Assembly: GCA_019649035.1 (NCBI GenBank)
Contig: BMAT01002420.1
Location: forward strand, 411,749 to 436,686
Direction: 5' to 3'
DNA: 24,938 nt
Source: Elysia marginata
Taxonomy: Eukaryota > Mollusca > Gastropoda > Plakobranchidae
In this document: positions 21,701 to 24,938 of the stretch, piece after piece
Position numbering within the stretch: the first letter of the stretch is position 1
Layout of the letters: every line of letters begins with the position of its first letter
The notes under the pieces: generated by a model
What the model was told of the DNA's origin: nothing
What the model saw: only the letters and a program-made list of their open reading frames with translations
Databases searched by the model: none
Program-made: the position numbers and the translations under genes

Positions 21701-24357
21701 CACAACAGTTGAAGTAGTTTCCTTTAAAAAAAATTTTAAAAGAAACCTGATTTTGCATCTCAGTATAGTCTGGTTTTTACAAGGAAGCAGTATGTTGTTT
21801 TATTTGTTTCAGAGTGGGTTATGTAGATTCACAGTCAGAGTCCTTGAAATTCAATGCCCAGTTTGAATGTGGTAATCTTCGCAAAGCTATACAGGTAAAG
21901 GTGTTTGTTTTACATTGTGTGGCTCTTGGTTGCTGAACTATTGTGCCTTTTTTTATTTGTTTTTTCTTTTAATTTGGGCAATAAAGATCTTTTTCTTCTT
22001 CTTGTTTTTATTTTTATGCATTTCAATTATCTCTTTTGTCTGATAAAATGGGGGGGGGGGGGAGAGACAGGATGTGTTGGCAAACCAGTAAATTCATTTT
22101 CCTCCTTTACACCTCGCTTCAAAATTTTTATGTTGAATATCTAAATATAGCGAAACACTTTATGTAATTAATTTGACATATATACACATAAGTCATGCAA
22201 AAAGAATGAGAAGAAAATAAAAGATGCCATTCCAAATGAAACTTTGTTGATACAACTTGTTTTTGTTGGGGTTTTCTTTCAGGTGAGGCGTTTTGAGTAT
22301 GACCTTATTCTCAGCCCCGACATCAATTCAAACCATCACCACCAATGGTTTTACTTTGAAGTGAGCAACATGATGGCAGACCAGCCATATCGGTTCAATA
22401 TTGTCAACTGTGAAAAGTTGAACAGTCAGTTTAACTATGGTGAGGGCCTAACAAAACAAAAAGCATAAGTGTTTCGTAATTTTTAAAAAACTTTTTTTCC
22501 CTTTTTTTAAACACTTTTTATACCTTCTTACAATTTTACATTTTTTCCTGATATAGATTTTATTTCCAATGAATCATAAAAAATACATTTAGTAATAGAA
22601 CAGAGTTTATATATTACTATAAGAGAAGTTTTTAGAAAAAGTGAAGTGTATGCAAATGAATGAGGGGGCTTAAAAAGATTATAAAAAGGGGCCATCATTA
22701 ATTTAACTTGAACTTATTCTTCTTTATTGTTGCATGTGTACAATCTTGTCTTAAAGAAGACAAGAGCATCAGCAGTTTAAAAAACTGTCACATTGTTATT
22801 TTTTAACTGTATGTTGACGTCTAGATGAAAAAAAAAGTAACAACCACATATGAAGAAGTAAAATTTGAGCGTATTATAGGGTAGGACATGCAGACATGGC
22901 CTCATAATGTTATATGGTTTATGATAAATGAAGGCATTGCTGTAGTGCATTCCTTAACATGCTGTAGGTAACATTTGAAAATTGCTCTGCAACCAATGTT
23001 ATCTCTGATATCATAAATCACACGACTAATTTTTACCAATATATATATATATATATTTCATTCAGGAATGCAACCCCTTATGATGTCAGTTATGGATGCC
23101 ATAGAGGGAAATCCATGCTGGGTCCGAGTGGGCACAGATGTTTGCTACTACAAAAATCACTTCATTCGGAACGCCAACACAACAGGCGGGGTTAAGGGAA
23201 AGTCATACTACACAGCCACGTTCACCATCACTTTTAAAAACACAGGAGACGTTTGTTACATCAGTTACCACTATCCATACAGCTACACAGCACTCAAGGT
23301 AAATATCTGTCAGCAAAGCCTGAAAGTTTCATTTCACAATGGGCTATAAATAGTAAAGTCCATATCATTCAGACCTGGGTAATTTGAATGTTTGCCTAAT
23401 TTTAACTATATATCCATATTGCAAATTTCATTTTTTCTTCAGGTAATTTATATTGGTAATTCAGCATTGAATTTTGTTCCGACGGTATTCAAAGTATCCT
23501 AAATGGACTGTACTTGAGGGAAAAAAAAAACGGTACATGCTACACATAACCTTGCTCTAGATAGCCAAACATTAGAAATCTACTTTTCAGTGTGTGGTAG
23601 GTGTAGGTTTTAATTTCCTAATTTTTTAAAACTGTCTTTTGTCTATTTTAACATTTAATACTAAGAATATGATCAAATATATTTTCATATGAAAAGGCAA
23701 CCGCCATGACAACAATGTTGTGAAGAAAAAAGATTGTATGTGTTTTTTAAATTGAGCTTTTTCGCCTTGTACAAGGACCATCTTACAAAAATTTCAATCC
23801 ATTCAATATGAGAAATTTAGTTATGATATCTGAATCTACTGTGTATCGTATCTGTGAATAAAAAAGCATATATATGTGTCTTGCATCTAAGGTGAATGAT
23901 TTGGAAGTCAGACATTGTTATTTTGAAAAAGCACCATTGACAAGTCTGTTTATTAATCTTCTTCTTTTCATTTAAAACCAACAAAAGTGTTAATAGCTTT
24001 TCACAAAATATTGATCATTTGATAATGAACTTTTTGCCGATAGGAAGCTTTGAAAATGTCTTCTTCAAAACAGCAACATTTATAAAGGTGAAAATTCCAA
24101 CATCTGACTCATTCACCCTCTGTGAGAGATATTTATGTGCTTCTAGAATCATAATTAGTTTTCGTGCAATGCTGTAGGCCTTTATTGAGTTCTTTTTTTC
24201 CAGACGCACCTGAAGCAGTGGGAAAAAATGTATGATCCAAACCTCATCTACTACCGCAACCAAAATCTATGCATGACTCTAGGAGGGAATTCAGTGCCTG
24301 TGCTAACAATTACAGCTCAGCCTCGGAGCTCTGATAAGGAGAGCCTAGAGGAAATGC
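701..24357 (+). CDS. AGTPBP1: AGTPBP1/CCP1-like cytosolic carboxypeptidase, 19 exons, 3' end outside window
   Basis: Joined exons: 701-747, 1284-1414, 4193-4260, 4851-4917, 5911-6060, 6668-6799, 7715-7846, 8360-8506, 9491-9727, 15073-15188, 15349-15447, 16202-16379, 17069-17409, 17759-17955, 18976-19122, 21813-21894, 22283-22439, 23066-23298, 24204-24357. All junctions are GT-AG and phase is kept throughout. Recognition rests on collinear blocks of the CCP1 family as I remember them: [119 protein letters not shown] and [10 protein letters not shown]. The family comprises cytosolic M14 metallopeptidases that remove glutamates from tubulin. The order is ARM-like helices (residues about 20-370), acidic and low-complexity linker (371-615), pre-catalytic segment (616-730), N-domain (730-887) and peptidase lead-in (888-939). 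The catalytic HxxE is not in the window, so activity cannot be judged. The vertebrate paralogue AGBL1/CCP4 is the main alternative name. Confidence 0.9.
1284..1414 (+). CDS. AGTPBP1: AGTPBP1 exon 2
   Basis: Residues about 16-60, between acceptor tcaccag and donor GGAG|gtgagt. Contains [11 protein letters not shown], which aligns with the first conserved helix of vertebrate CCP1 (TSKILHLAQSQ). A mariner element begins 43 nt after the donor. Confidence 0.85.
1458..2839 (+). mobile_element. mariner transposon with TA target duplication
   Basis: 1382-bp element in intron 2. Inverted repeats face each other at 1458-1483 and 2814-2839 with 23 of 26 matches (outer CGAGGGC). Weaker similarity continues to about 42 bp on each side. 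The element is flanked by TA at 1456-1457 and 2840-2841, the mariner target duplication. It carries one transposase ORF in the host-sense direction, with an AATAAA at 2792-2797. Confidence 0.93.
1652..2725 (+). pseudogene. mariner transposase (DD34D), premature stop at codon 12
   Basis: A DDE transposase that would cut and paste the surrounding mariner. The natural start is probably ATG 1652 ([11 protein letters not shown]), but TAA follows at 1685-1687. The same frame is then open to 2725, with the first later ATG at 1748 giving a 325-aa product. Visible landmarks are an N-terminal helix-turn-helix region, WVPRQLT (canonical WVPHELT), catalytic Asp in TGDESWV, second Asp in QHDNARPH, and third Asp in [10 protein letters not shown]. 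There are 34 residues between the last two Asp, which is the mariner D34D signature. The length without the stop (357 codons) fits the family. Apart from the stop, no frameshift is seen, so the copy looks young. A protein starting at 1748 would lack part of the DNA-binding N-terminus. Confidence 0.85.
2910..3182 (+). mobile_element. tRNA-derived SINE with 11-bp target duplication
   Basis: TTGTTTATCTG occurs perfectly at 2910-2920 and 3172-3182 and brackets a body of about 251 bp (2921-3171). The head resembles a tRNA: A-box-like TAGCTCAGTTGGTAG and B-box-like GGTTCGAAAC lie about 40 bp apart. The unrelated body ends in a short ATCAATCAATC tail, consistent with LINE-assisted insertion. I do not recognise the family name. 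Confidence 0.85.
3183..3772 (+). other. intron 2 sequence between the two SINEs, nothing recognised
   Basis: About 590 bp of unique-looking intron sequence. No long open frame, exon-like stretch or repeat structure was seen. Confidence 0.4.
3773..4111 (+). mobile_element. tRNA-Leu-like SINE with (ATTT)n tail
   Basis: The head (about 3773-3845) resembles a tRNA-Leu(CAA): A box in TGGCAGAGTGGTTAGCGCG, anticodon-arm-like GGACTCAAATTC, and B box GGTTCGATTCCC at 3825-3836. A central block with CTTGGGAAAGCAATTTACCC and AAATGGGTACCTGGC looks like a shared SINE core domain, but I cannot name it with certainty. It ends in an ATTT repeat at 4089-4111. No clear target-site duplication was found, so the borders are approximate. 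Confidence 0.75.
4193..4260 (+). CDS. AGTPBP1: AGTPBP1 exon 3
   Basis: Residues about 60-82 ([20 protein letters not shown]...). The acceptor is tctcctctacag and the donor TTGCAG|gtaatt. It matches the helix that precedes the first ARM-like repeat in CCP1. Confidence 0.87.
4261..4850 (+). other. intron 3, nothing recognised
   Basis: 590-bp AT-rich intron with several poly-T runs. No repeat family or open frame was recognised. Confidence 0.5.
4851..4917 (+). CDS. AGTPBP1: AGTPBP1 exon 4
   Basis: Residues about 83-105 ([20 protein letters not shown]...). A strong pyrimidine tract precedes ttttcag, and the donor is CAC|gtaagt. It aligns with the TTLNILSILVELV helix of vertebrate CCP1. Confidence 0.85.
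5813..5858 (-). repeat. possible LINE 3'-tail remnant
   Basis: Read on the minus strand, GGAATTTCCC-like sequence is followed by TCAATAAA and then short TATCT repeats. This layout is typical of 3' ends of CR1/L2/Rex-type LINEs. Only the tail is visible, so the identity is tentative. It lies about 50 nt upstream of the exon 5 acceptor, within intron 4 (4918-5910), which otherwise shows nothing recognisable. Confidence 0.4.
5911..6060 (+). CDS. AGTPBP1: AGTPBP1 exon 5
   Basis: Residues about 105-155, including [20 protein letters not shown] and [14 protein letters not shown]. These align with the RVSFLVTKGGSQILLQLL and IHSILAKIGPKDK blocks of CCP1. The exon is symmetric (phase 1-1) and about one ARM repeat long. 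Its acceptor (actattcaccag) has a poor pyrimidine tract. Confidence 0.88.
6061..6667 (+). other. intron 5, nothing recognised
   Basis: 607-bp AT-rich intron ending in a strong pyrimidine tract. Open frames here are short and lack coding character. Confidence 0.5.
6668..6799 (+). CDS. AGTPBP1: AGTPBP1 exon 6
   Basis: Residues about 155-199, [20 protein letters not shown]... to [12 protein letters not shown]. It matches [20 protein letters not shown] of vertebrate CCP1. 132 nt, phase 1-1, donor AACA|gtaagt. Confidence 0.92.
6800..7714 (+). other. intron 6, nothing recognised
   Basis: 915-bp intron. I saw only poly-T runs and a small GGGTTTTTTAACCC palindrome at 7201-7214. No transposon ends or exon-like sequence were found. 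Confidence 0.45.
7715..7846 (+). CDS. AGTPBP1: AGTPBP1 exon 7
   Basis: Residues about 199-243, [20 protein letters not shown]... to [10 protein letters not shown]. It matches NSVSLGKNGVVELMFKIIG of CCP1. 132 nt, phase 1-1, the same length as exon 6. Confidence 0.92.
8097..8322 (+). repeat. two-copy tandem duplication of about 110 bp
   Basis: Copy 1 (about 8097-8206) and copy 2 (about 8208-8322) share TATCCTTGAG, TTTTTTTCTCATTG, AAGTAACAGTT, AACTGAATCAGA and GTTTCAGTT in the same order. Scattered substitutions and poly-T length changes separate them. The duplication lies in intron 7, just upstream of exon 8. Confidence 0.85.
8360..8506 (+). CDS. AGTPBP1: AGTPBP1 exon 8
   Basis: Residues about 243-292, [20 protein letters not shown]... 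to [16 protein letters not shown]. It matches RRAVDRGYVQVLL and MLIRKGILQSLKSVTN of CCP1. The acceptor is the unusual caaaag. The next AG, two bases on, would shift the frame into a stop. 147 nt, phase 1-1. Confidence 0.9.
8507..9490 (+). other. intron 8, nothing recognised
   Basis: 984-bp intron with a G10 run at 8558-8567. No mobile-element ends or coding-like stretch were seen. Confidence 0.45.
9491..9727 (+). CDS. AGTPBP1: AGTPBP1 exon 9
   Basis: Residues about 292-371: [20 protein letters not shown], then [13 protein letters not shown], then a Pro-rich end ([19 protein letters not shown]). It matches [20 protein letters not shown] and LIMRKCFPKNRLPLP of CCP1, the last ARM-like block before the linker. 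Donor CCCAG|gtaggt, phase 1-1. Confidence 0.93.
9958..10015 (+). repeat. poly-T and poly-G tracts in intron 9
   Basis: T23 at 9958-9980 and G11 at 10005-10015, separated by 24 bp. Low-complexity tracts only. Confidence 0.8.
10252..10335 (+). repeat. paired 25-nt direct repeats around a hairpin
   Basis: CTAGAC..GT.TACTGGTCTTACAG occurs at 10252-10276 and 10311-10335. The last 14 bases are identical, and the first copy is itself near-palindromic (GACCAGT-TT-ACTGGTC). A perfect 9-bp stem, ACAGTATTT/AAATACTGT with loop ATAA, spans 10273-10294. It may be a small transposon remnant. Confidence 0.6.
10635..10772 (+). CDS. AGTPBP1: candidate cassette exon (9b) of AGTPBP1
   Basis: A 138-nt stretch with acceptor tcttttcaaatcag and donor AGTG|gtaatg (the exon 1 donor also reads gtaatg). 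Its entry and exit phases (1-1) are exactly those needed between exons 9 and 10. It would add 46 residues including [20 protein letters not shown] and a helix-like [19 protein letters not shown]. The stretch is richer in G+C than its surroundings and open in the required frame. No counterpart is obvious in the vertebrate protein, where exon 9 joins directly to the acidic linker, so it may be alternative, lineage-specific or fortuitous. Confidence 0.5.
11580..12894 (-). mobile_element. decayed Tc1-like transposon
   Basis: Intron 9 element carrying a minus-strand transposase (N-terminus 12687-12502, main body 12521-11670). GACACAAT at 11581-11588 faces its complement at 12884-12891, and TA lies just outside at 11578-11579 and 12895-12896. 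The borders are therefore plausible, though the inverted repeats are very short or eroded. A minus-strand AATAAA lies near 11622-11628. The element is certain, its ends are tentative. Confidence 0.7.
11670..12687 (-). pseudogene. Tc1-like transposase, DD35E spacing, frameshifted and first Asp lost
   Basis: The N-terminal part (ATG at 12687) is a helix-turn-helix: [20 protein letters not shown] then [11 protein letters not shown]. The rest, from about 12521, is in another frame, so there is a one-base indel (mod 3) near 12502-12521. The body shows DRFIR-like [24 protein letters not shown], second Asp in FMQDNASAH and Glu in [14 protein letters not shown] count 35 residues between that Asp and Glu, against 34 in classical Tc1. 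The first catalytic position, normally SDES, reads SGES (Asp to Gly). Both lesions make this copy inactive. The DD35E spacing recalls the group called Traveler, but that assignment is from memory and untested. Confidence 0.85.
12972..13445 (+). repeat. TTA/CTA/CTG-rich microsatellite with assembly gap
   Basis: Trinucleotide-rich DNA: ATT/TTA at about 12990-13090, then interspersed CTA and CTG units in a 12-15-base pattern from 13107, then more CTA after the gap to about 13440. N fills 13271-13388 (118 bases), so the array length is unresolved. Open frames across it (poly-Thr, poly-Leu) are artefacts of the repeat. Confidence 0.95.
13446..15072 (+). other. distal intron 9, nothing recognised
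   Basis: About 1.6 kb of AT-rich intron with small palindromes (14336-14352, 14200-14217) and poly-T runs. No transposon ends or exon-like stretch were recognised. Confidence 0.45.
15073..15188 (+). CDS. AGTPBP1: AGTPBP1 exon 10 (acidic linker)
   Basis: Residues about 371-409: [19 protein letters not shown] then [13 protein letters not shown]. It aligns with the DDVVDESDDNDDIDVEAE acidic stretch that follows the ARM region in vertebrate CCP1. Donor GATGAG|gtaaat, exit phase 0. Confidence 0.88.
15349..15447 (+). CDS. AGTPBP1: AGTPBP1 exon 11 (conserved linker motif)
   Basis: Residues 410-442, ending in [17 protein letters not shown], which matches IEDLKMYEHLFPELVDD of vertebrate CCP1. 33 codons, phase 0-0, acceptor tttcatag, donor GAG|gtttgt (a weaker +3 to +5). 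Confidence 0.9.
15666..15707 (+). other. 42-nt stem-loop in intron 11
   Basis: A 9-bp stem GCCTTGCTT/AAGCAAGGC, an internal bulge (ATA opposite A), a 6-bp stem CCTCTC/GAGAGG and an 8-nt loop. It is shorter than a typical pre-miRNA. The rest of intron 11 (15448-16201) shows nothing recognisable. Confidence 0.5.
16202..16379 (+). CDS. AGTPBP1: AGTPBP1 exon 12 (variable linker)
   Basis: Residues about 443-502: [50 protein letters not shown]. Support comes from a strong acceptor (tttttgtttcag), a donor AAAG|gtgaac and phase, not from similarity. I recognise no counterpart in vertebrate CCP1. Confidence 0.75.
16380..17068 (+). other. intron 12, nothing recognised
   Basis: 689-bp AT-rich intron without visible repeats or exon-like sequence. 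Confidence 0.5.
17069..17409 (+). CDS. AGTPBP1: AGTPBP1 exon 13 (Ser/Arg/Gln-rich linker)
   Basis: Residues about 502-615, the longest exon. Low complexity: [47 protein letters not shown], then a Ser/Glu end. Several R-x-x-S and RRxS motifs look like basophilic kinase sites (inference). It is much more GC-rich than the flanking introns and is bounded by ttttacag and CAG|gtaacg. Confidence 0.85.
17410..17758 (+). other. intron 13, nothing recognised
   Basis: 349-bp intron with no feature beyond the terminal pyrimidine-rich acceptor region. Confidence 0.5.
17759..17955 (+). CDS. AGTPBP1: AGTPBP1 exon 14
   Basis: Residues about 616-681: acidic [16 protein letters not shown], then [32 protein letters not shown] and RKFGVQR. 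It aligns with [32 protein letters not shown] and RPYGVQR of vertebrate CCP1. Exit phase 2. Confidence 0.92.
17956..18975 (+). other. intron 14 with pyrimidine-rich tract
   Basis: About 1 kb. The 3' part (about 18660-18970) is strongly C/T-rich, with C13 at 18779-18791. A palindrome TTGATAT-G-ATATCAA sits at 18232-18246. GTAGGGC-type sequence at about 18476 faces its inverted counterpart near 18612-18625, a possible but unconvincing transposon remnant. Confidence 0.5.
18976..19122 (+). CDS. AGTPBP1: AGTPBP1 exon 15
   Basis: Residues about 681-730: [20 protein letters not shown] and [15 protein letters not shown]. It matches [20 protein letters not shown] and VYDLDN of vertebrate CCP1. Donor CTTAG|gtaaga, with an antisense LINE inserted right behind it. 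Confidence 0.93.
19136..21330 (-). mobile_element. 5'-truncated LINE with perfect target-site duplication
   Basis: TGTGGAGAAAT occurs at 19136-19146 and 21320-21330 and brackets a 2173-bp minus-strand insertion (19147-21319) in intron 15. The 3' tail is an ATG/TGA triplet repeat (minus strand, plus 19147-19161), and the last ORF ends in the first TGA of that tail. The 5' end breaks inside the endonuclease C-terminus ([15 protein letters not shown]). Repeat-ended tails and this RT type suggest the RTE-like group annotated as endonuclease-reverse transcriptase in invertebrates. The clade is not certain. Confidence 0.9.
19158..21290 (-). pseudogene. LINE reverse transcriptase, several frameshifts and a stop
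   Basis: In coding order: endonuclease end and linker (about 21290-20960) with TGA at 20989-20991; N-terminal RT part (20955-20422) with [22 protein letters not shown] core (20509-19841) with [11 protein letters not shown] (motif A), [18 protein letters not shown] and [13 protein letters not shown] (catalytic YADD); thumb and C-terminus (19932-19429) with [12 protein letters not shown] and [21 protein letters not shown]-terminal tail (19361-19158) with [17 protein letters not shown] and [15 protein letters not shown]. Frame changes near 20490, 19890 and 19430 break the ORF. It is non-functional, though the catalytic motifs are preserved. Confidence 0.9.
21507..21520 (+). repeat. (TG)7 microsatellite
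   Basis: Short dinucleotide run in the part of intron 15 between the LINE and exon 16. The rest of 21331-21812 shows nothing recognisable. Confidence 0.8.
21813..21894 (+). CDS. AGTPBP1: AGTPBP1 exon 16 (start of N-domain)
   Basis: Residues about 730-757: [20 protein letters not shown] then NLRKAIQ. It matches LKFNSKFESGNLRKVIQ of vertebrate CCP1. Acceptor tatttgtttcag, exit phase 0. Confidence 0.95.
21895..22282 (+). other. intron 16 with poly-G run
   Basis: 388-bp intron. G13 at 22050-22062 is the only notable feature. Confidence 0.6.
22283..22439 (+). CDS. AGTPBP1: AGTPBP1 exon 17 (N-domain)
   Basis: Residues about 758-810: [48 protein letters not shown]. It is very close to vertebrate CCP1 ([27 protein letters not shown]). 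Donor TATG|gtgagg. Confidence 0.97.
22440..23065 (+). other. intron 17, hairpin and (AT)9 at acceptor
   Basis: A perfect 8-bp stem CTTGTCTT/AAGACAAG with loop AAAG lies at 22745-22764. An (AT)9 run at 23039-23056 sits where the pyrimidine tract of exon 18 would be expected. No mobile element was recognised. Confidence 0.6.
23066..23298 (+). CDS. AGTPBP1: AGTPBP1 exon 18 (N-domain)
   Basis: Residues about 810-887: [69 protein letters not shown]. It corresponds block by block to vertebrate CCP1 (MGTDICYYKNHFSRS, QKGKSYYTITFTVNF, AYHYPYTYSTL). Exit phase 0. Confidence 0.97.
23299..24203 (+). other. intron 18, nothing recognised
   Basis: 905-bp AT-rich intron without recognisable repeats or exon-like stretches. 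Confidence 0.5.
24204..24357 (+). CDS. AGTPBP1: AGTPBP1 exon 19 (lead-in to peptidase domain)
   Basis: Residues about 888-939: [50 protein letters not shown]. It matches [20 protein letters not shown] of vertebrate CCP1, just before the FRNRPYVFLSARVHPGET block with the first zinc ligands. That block must be in the next exon, outside the window. Donor ATGC|gtgagt, phase 1. Confidence 0.95.
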
Positions 24358-24421
24358 GTGAGTTTCTCTAGTTAGAAAGATATTCAATGTCCAGTTAGAA
24401 AGACACACATTATTCAAAGAT

Positions 24422-24780
24422 TTAACCCTAATCGTACGTCGGGGGGTGTTTTTTTTACCCCAGGGGTCAGTTTAAGTTTGTTTTCGAGTACTATTAGTCG
24501 GAATTTCCCTTTGAAACTTTATGTATTCCTCAATTATCAATTTCCCCAGCTGATTCTGTATAATTGGCAGCAAAAGGTCAAGTGTCAAAGTGACCATTGG
24601 TCATTTCCAAACATGCCCGTTTTTTGGAAGTGGGGGTCGTTTTCGACCCCAACTCTTCAAAGAAGAAAAATACCTACTATTCCTAACCGTATGTCGGGGG
24701 TGGTTTTAGACCCCAACTCTCTATAGAAGAAAAAATACTGATTAATTCCTATCCGTATGTCGGGGGTCGTTTTCTACCCC
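24422..24780 (+). repeat. hairpin repeats after a TTAA, possible transposon end
   Basis: TTAA at 24422-24425 is followed by CCCTAATCGTACGTCGGGGG. Related units CCTAACCGTATGTCGGGGGT (from 24682) and CCTATCCGTATGTCGGGGGT (from 24748) follow, each with a GACCCC/TACCCC complement. The clearest hairpin is GGGGTCG-TTTT-CGACCCC at 24633-24650. A TTAA plus CCC-type start is what piggyBac-like elements show, but the other end is not visible and no transposase is present. To the right (24781-24938) nothing is recognised. Confidence 0.5.
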
Positions 24781-24938
24781 ATTCCTTCACTCAATCTAAG
24801 AACCGGAAAAACATCCAGCTTAGCTCTGAAGGTATTCGATATGCCTATCCCGGTATCTCTACACAGTAGGTGATGCTTACAAAAGATTTGTCAATGCTAG
24901 GATGATTCAGAAGGTTGTGTGCTGCACAAACCTTGAAG

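Noticed and set aside
1..24938. CRISPR array, bacterial operon or phage element
   Set aside because: There is no regularly spaced repeat-spacer structure and there are no prokaryotic gene clusters. Introns, SINEs and LINEs show a eukaryotic nuclear genome.

Overview
This is a eukaryotic window: AT-rich DNA with long introns, GT-AG splice junctions, tRNA-derived SINEs, a non-LTR retrotransposon and two Tc1/mariner DNA transposons. It holds one host gene on the + strand, an orthologue of AGTPBP1 (cytosolic carboxypeptidase 1, CCP1/Nna1), a zinc carboxypeptidase family that trims polyglutamate side chains and C-terminal glutamates from tubulin. The transposon mix and the divergence from the vertebrate protein suggest an invertebrate animal, plausibly a mollusc. 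That taxonomic guess is an inference and is weak.

Nineteen coding exons can be joined from 701 to 24357 with GT-AG junctions and unbroken phase (2815 nt, 938 codons plus one base). Exons 1-9 encode the N-terminal helical ARM-like region. Exon 10 is an acidic linker, exon 11 a conserved CCP1 motif (EDLRMYE..FPEL), and exons 12-13 a poorly conserved Ser/Arg/Gln-rich linker. Exons 14-15 are the pre-catalytic segment, exons 16-18 the CCP N-domain, and exon 19 the lead-in to the M14 peptidase domain. The zinc ligands (HxxE and the distal His) lie beyond the right edge, so the gene is cut at its 3' end. A further in-phase 138-nt exon candidate lies at 10635-10772 in the 5.3-kb intron 9. The leader carries a start-stop uORF and a 14-codon uORF that overlaps the main start as ATGA.

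The introns hold the rest. Intron 2 has a mariner element with TA duplication (1458-2839), a tRNA-SINE with an 11-bp target-site duplication (2921-3171) and a tRNA-Leu-like SINE (about 3773-4111). Intron 7 has a roughly 110-bp tandem duplication. Intron 9 has a decayed Tc1-like element with DD35E spacing (about 11580-12894) and a CTA/CTG-rich microsatellite containing an assembly gap (N at 13271-13388). Intron 15 has a 5'-truncated antisense LINE (19147-21319) with a perfect 11-bp target-site duplication, starting only 24 nt after the exon 15 splice donor. After exon 19 there is a TTAA-CCCTA start followed by GGGGTCG/CGACCCC hairpin repeats that look like one end of an unidentified transposon. 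None of the transposases or the reverse transcriptase looks fully intact. I see no bacterial-type system, no CRISPR array and no second host gene.
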